Source of the DNA: Solidesulfovibrio sp.
Lineage (GTDB): Bacteria > Desulfobacterota > Desulfovibrionia > Desulfovibrionales > Desulfovibrionaceae
Assembly: GCF_038562415.1 (NCBI RefSeq)
Contig: NZ_JBCFBA010000018.1
Coordinates: forward strand, 1-64,000
Direction of reading: 5' to 3'
DNA length: 64,000 nt
Shown here piece by piece: positions 62,354 to 64,000 of the stretch (its first letter is position 1; every line of letters starts with the position of its first letter). The position numbers and the translations under genes were made by a program. A model generated the notes under the pieces. It had not been told where the DNA came from and did not search any database. It was given only the letters and a program-made list of their open reading frames with translations.

Positions 62354-62686
62354 ATGAGTGAAGTGGTTGCTGTGAGCAGTGAAGGGCCGACGCTTGACGA
62401 CGCCGTGGATGCGCGGTTCGGCCGGGCGGCCGGGTTCGTGCTGATCGATGCGGCCGGCGGAACACGGTATCTCGACAACGGCGCGTCCCAGGCCATGGCC
62501 CACGGCGCGGGCATCGAAACCGCCCGCCGCATCGCCGAGGCCGGCGCGACCGTGCTCTTAACCGGCGTGGTCGGCCCCAAGGCCGCCGCCGCCCTCAAAT
62601 CCGTGGGCCTGGCCGTGGTCGAAGGTATGGAAGGCCGCACCGTCGGCCAGGCCCTGGCCGCCTACCGCCAAGGCAAGGGAGCCTAG
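62354..62686 (+). CDS. orp: Orange Protein (ORP), Mo-Cu cluster protein
   Basis: A 110-residue protein of the dinitrogenase cofactor (NifX/NifB C-terminal) fold. The sequence VSSEGPTLDDAVDARFGRAAGFVLID and the GASQAMAHGAGIETARRIAE and VLLTGVVGPKAAAALKSVG segments match Desulfovibrio Orange Protein, which holds a mixed [S2MoS2CuS2MoS2] cluster non-covalently. It has no Cys, in agreement with a non-covalently bound cluster. GGAGGAA lies before the ATG. In Desulfovibrio this protein is part of a complex with MinD-type ATPases implicated in cell division. Confidence 0.9.
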   Translation: MSEVVAVSSEGPTLDDAVDARFGRAAGFVLIDAAGGTRYLDNGASQAMAHGAGIETARRIAEAGATVLLTGVVGPKAAAALKSVGLAVVEGMEGRTVGQALAAYRQGKGA

Positions 62687-62690
62687 CCCC

Positions 62691-63581
62691 GTGCGCATCG
62701 CCATCGCCAGCGGCAAGGGCGGCACCGGCAAGACCACCGTGTCCGCCGCCCTGGCCTCGGTCTGGACCGAGGCCGTGTCCCGGCCCGTCCTGGCCGCGGA
62801 CCTCGACGTGGAGGAACCCAACCTCCACCTTTTCCTGCGCCCGGTCATCACCGAAGCCCACGTGGCCAACCTGGAGATCCCGGTCATCGACGCCGCGGCC
62901 TGCACCCGCTGCGGCGCCTGCCGGGAGATTTGCCAGTTCGGCGCCGTGACCATCCTGGGCGACACGCCGCTGGTTTTCGACGACATGTGCCACGGTTGCG
63001 GGGCCTGCCTGGCCGTATGCCCGGTTGCGGCCATGTCCCCGGGCGCCCGGGAGGTGGGGCGGGTGGAGGAAGGCGCGGCCGGGAGCATCGCCTTTGTCAA
63101 CGGTCGGCTGCGGGTGGGCGAAGCCATGAGCCCGGTGCTCATCCGCGCCGTCACCGCCCGGGTGAACGGAAAACTCGCCGCCCTGCCCGAATCCGAACGG
63201 CCCGACGTGCTCCTCGACGCCCCGCCGGGCGTGAGTTGTCCGGCCCAAAACGCCGTGGCCACGGCCGACGTCATCGTGCTGGTGGTCGAGCCCACACCCT
63301 TTGGCATCCACGATTTCGCCCTGGCCGTGGAGGCGTTCGCGCCGCTCGGCAAACCCCTGACCGTGGTCGTCAACAAGGCCGGCGAGGCCAGCCCGGAACT
63401 GGACGCGCTGTGCCGGCGGGAAAACCTGCCGGTGCTGGCCGCCATCCCCGACGACCGGGCCATTGCCGAGGGCTATGCCCGGGGGAGGCTCCTGCCGGAG
63501 ATGTCCCCGGCCTGCCGGGCCCTGTGCCTCGATCTGGCCCGCCAGCTGGCCGCCCTGCGCCCGGAGGCCCGCCATGCGTGA
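62691..63581 (+). CDS. MinD-type ATPase with ferredoxin insert, first copy
   Basis: A 296-residue protein with a deviant Walker A ASGKGGTGKTT (about 6-16), a two-cluster ferredoxin insertion (C-x2-C-x2-C-x3-C at about 71-81 and again 102-112 in CHGCGACLAVCP), and DAPPGVSCPAQN later. This is the ORP-complex ATPase family of Desulfovibrio. It starts with GTG four bases after the ORP stop. The last eight bases overlap the next gene. It presumably couples ATP hydrolysis and redox state to cluster handling or cell-division positioning. Confidence 0.92.
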   Translation: MRIAIASGKGGTGKTTVSAALASVWTEAVSRPVLAADLDVEEPNLHLFLRPVITEAHVANLEIPVIDAAACTRCGACREICQFGAVTILGDTPLVFDDMCHGCGACLAVCPVAAMSPGAREVGRVEEGAAGSIAFVNGRLRVGEAMSPVLIRAVTARVNGKLAALPESERPDVLLDAPPGVSCPAQNAVATADVIVLVVEPTPFGIHDFALAVEAFAPLGKPLTVVVNKAGEASPELDALCRRENLPVLAAIPDDRAIAEGYARGRLLPEMSPACRALCLDLARQLAALRPEARHA

Positions 63582-64000
63582 GATCGTGGTCTTAAGCGGC
63601 AAGGGCGGGGCCGGAAAAACGTCGATTACCGCCGCCTTCGCCGCGCTGGCCCGAAACGCCATCGTCTGCGACCTCGACGTGGACGCCCCGGACCTGCACA
63701 TCCTGCTTTCCCCCAAGGACACGGCGGCCGAGGAATTCGTCTCGGGCAACCTGGCCCAGGTCGAGGCCAGCGACTGCGACGGCTGCGGCGTCTGCCGGGA
63801 AATTTGCCGTTTCGAGGCCGTGTCCGTGGGCGAAGACGGCAAGGCGGTCATCGACCCCCACCGTTGCGAGGGCTGCAAGGCCTGCGTGGCCCTGTGCCCG
63901 CGCCGGGCCATCGCCTTTCCGCCCCGGGTCTGCGGCTATTTCGCCGTTTCCGCCAGCCGCTTCGGCCCCTTCGTCCACGCCCGGCTCGATCCGGGCGGGG
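63574..64000 (+). CDS. MinD-type ATPase with ferredoxin insert, second copy (partial)
   Basis: The first 142 residues of a second such ATPase. Walker A is LSGKGGAGKTS, then VCDLDVDAPDLHILL and a ferredoxin insert (CDGCGVCREICRF at about 68-78, CEGCKACVALCP later), which differ from the first copy, so this is not a tandem duplicate. ATG overlaps the previous gene by eight bases. The remainder lies beyond the window. Paired ATPases of this kind also occur in the known orp clusters. Confidence 0.9.
   Translation, partial: MREIVVLSGKGGAGKTSITAAFAALARNAIVCDLDVDAPDLHILLSPKDTAAEEFVSGNLAQVEASDCDGCGVCREICRFEAVSVGEDGKAVIDPHRCEGCKACVALCPRRAIAFPPRVCGYFAVSASRFGPFVHARLDPGG

Overview
The window is very GC-rich DNA from a sulfate-reducing deltaproteobacterium, most likely of the family Desulfovibrionaceae (Desulfovibrio/Solidesulfovibrio type). 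The markers are a menaquinol-linked NrfHA cytochrome nitrite reductase, an Orange Protein (ORP) gene cluster, a TunR-type tungstate regulator, tandem porins of the family seen in this group, and many periplasmic Fe-S and heme proteins. I saw no rRNA, tRNA, CRISPR array, transposase or prophage. Nearly every long reading frame opposite a real gene is a GC-driven shadow.

Layout. 0-3 kb: an Ada-type sensor fused to AlkA, translationally coupled to a separate O6-methylguanine methyltransferase, then a DedA membrane protein. 3-7.6 kb: a glycosyltransferase, a 956-residue fusion of tungsten/molybdenum aldehyde ferredoxin oxidoreductase with class II aldolase, and a divergent hypothetical. 7.6-11 kb: a signalling group (HD-GYP response regulator, REC-histidine kinase, O-methyltransferase). 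11-20 kb: a P2-type cation ATPase and the outer-membrane assembly pair TamA/TamB. 20-27 kb: small secreted proteins, GAPDH behind a perfect consensus promoter, a REC-TPR protein, an octapeptide-repeat protein, a lipoprotein and a CBM2-bearing secreted protein. 27-32 kb: SecF (without SecD), HflC/HflK, a phosphomannomutase. 32-36 kb: a MacAB-like exporter in three overlapping genes. 36-41 kb: a pectate-lyase-fold secreted protein and a large beta-propeller/cohesin/dockerin-like protein. 41-47 kb: a five-gene operon of Tat-exported and membrane Fe-S proteins (DUF6599, DUF362, a NapH-NapG fusion, an aldo/keto reductase). 47-53 kb: a double-cubane-cluster-type protein, two near-identical porins and RidA. 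53-57.5 kb: TunR, a universal stress protein and an autotransporter. 57.5-60.2 kb: NrfA, NrfH and a VanZ-like protein. 60.5 kb to the end: an ORP operon behind a sigma-54-type promoter; its last gene runs off the window.

How the parts relate. Two sections deal with anaerobic electron flow at the membrane (NrfHA and the 41-47 kb operon), and both rely on exported redox proteins. Tungsten links the AOR-aldolase fusion and TunR, although they are 46 kb apart. The envelope theme recurs: TamAB can assemble barrels such as the 54.7-57.5 kb autotransporter, and HflKC, SecF, MacAB and the porins also act there. Several proteins carry polysaccharide-binding or cohesin/dockerin-like modules, which is unusual for this group.

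A dispersed palindromic repeat joined to polypurine tracts occurs at least three times (about 192-335, 35567-35657 and 62270-62331).
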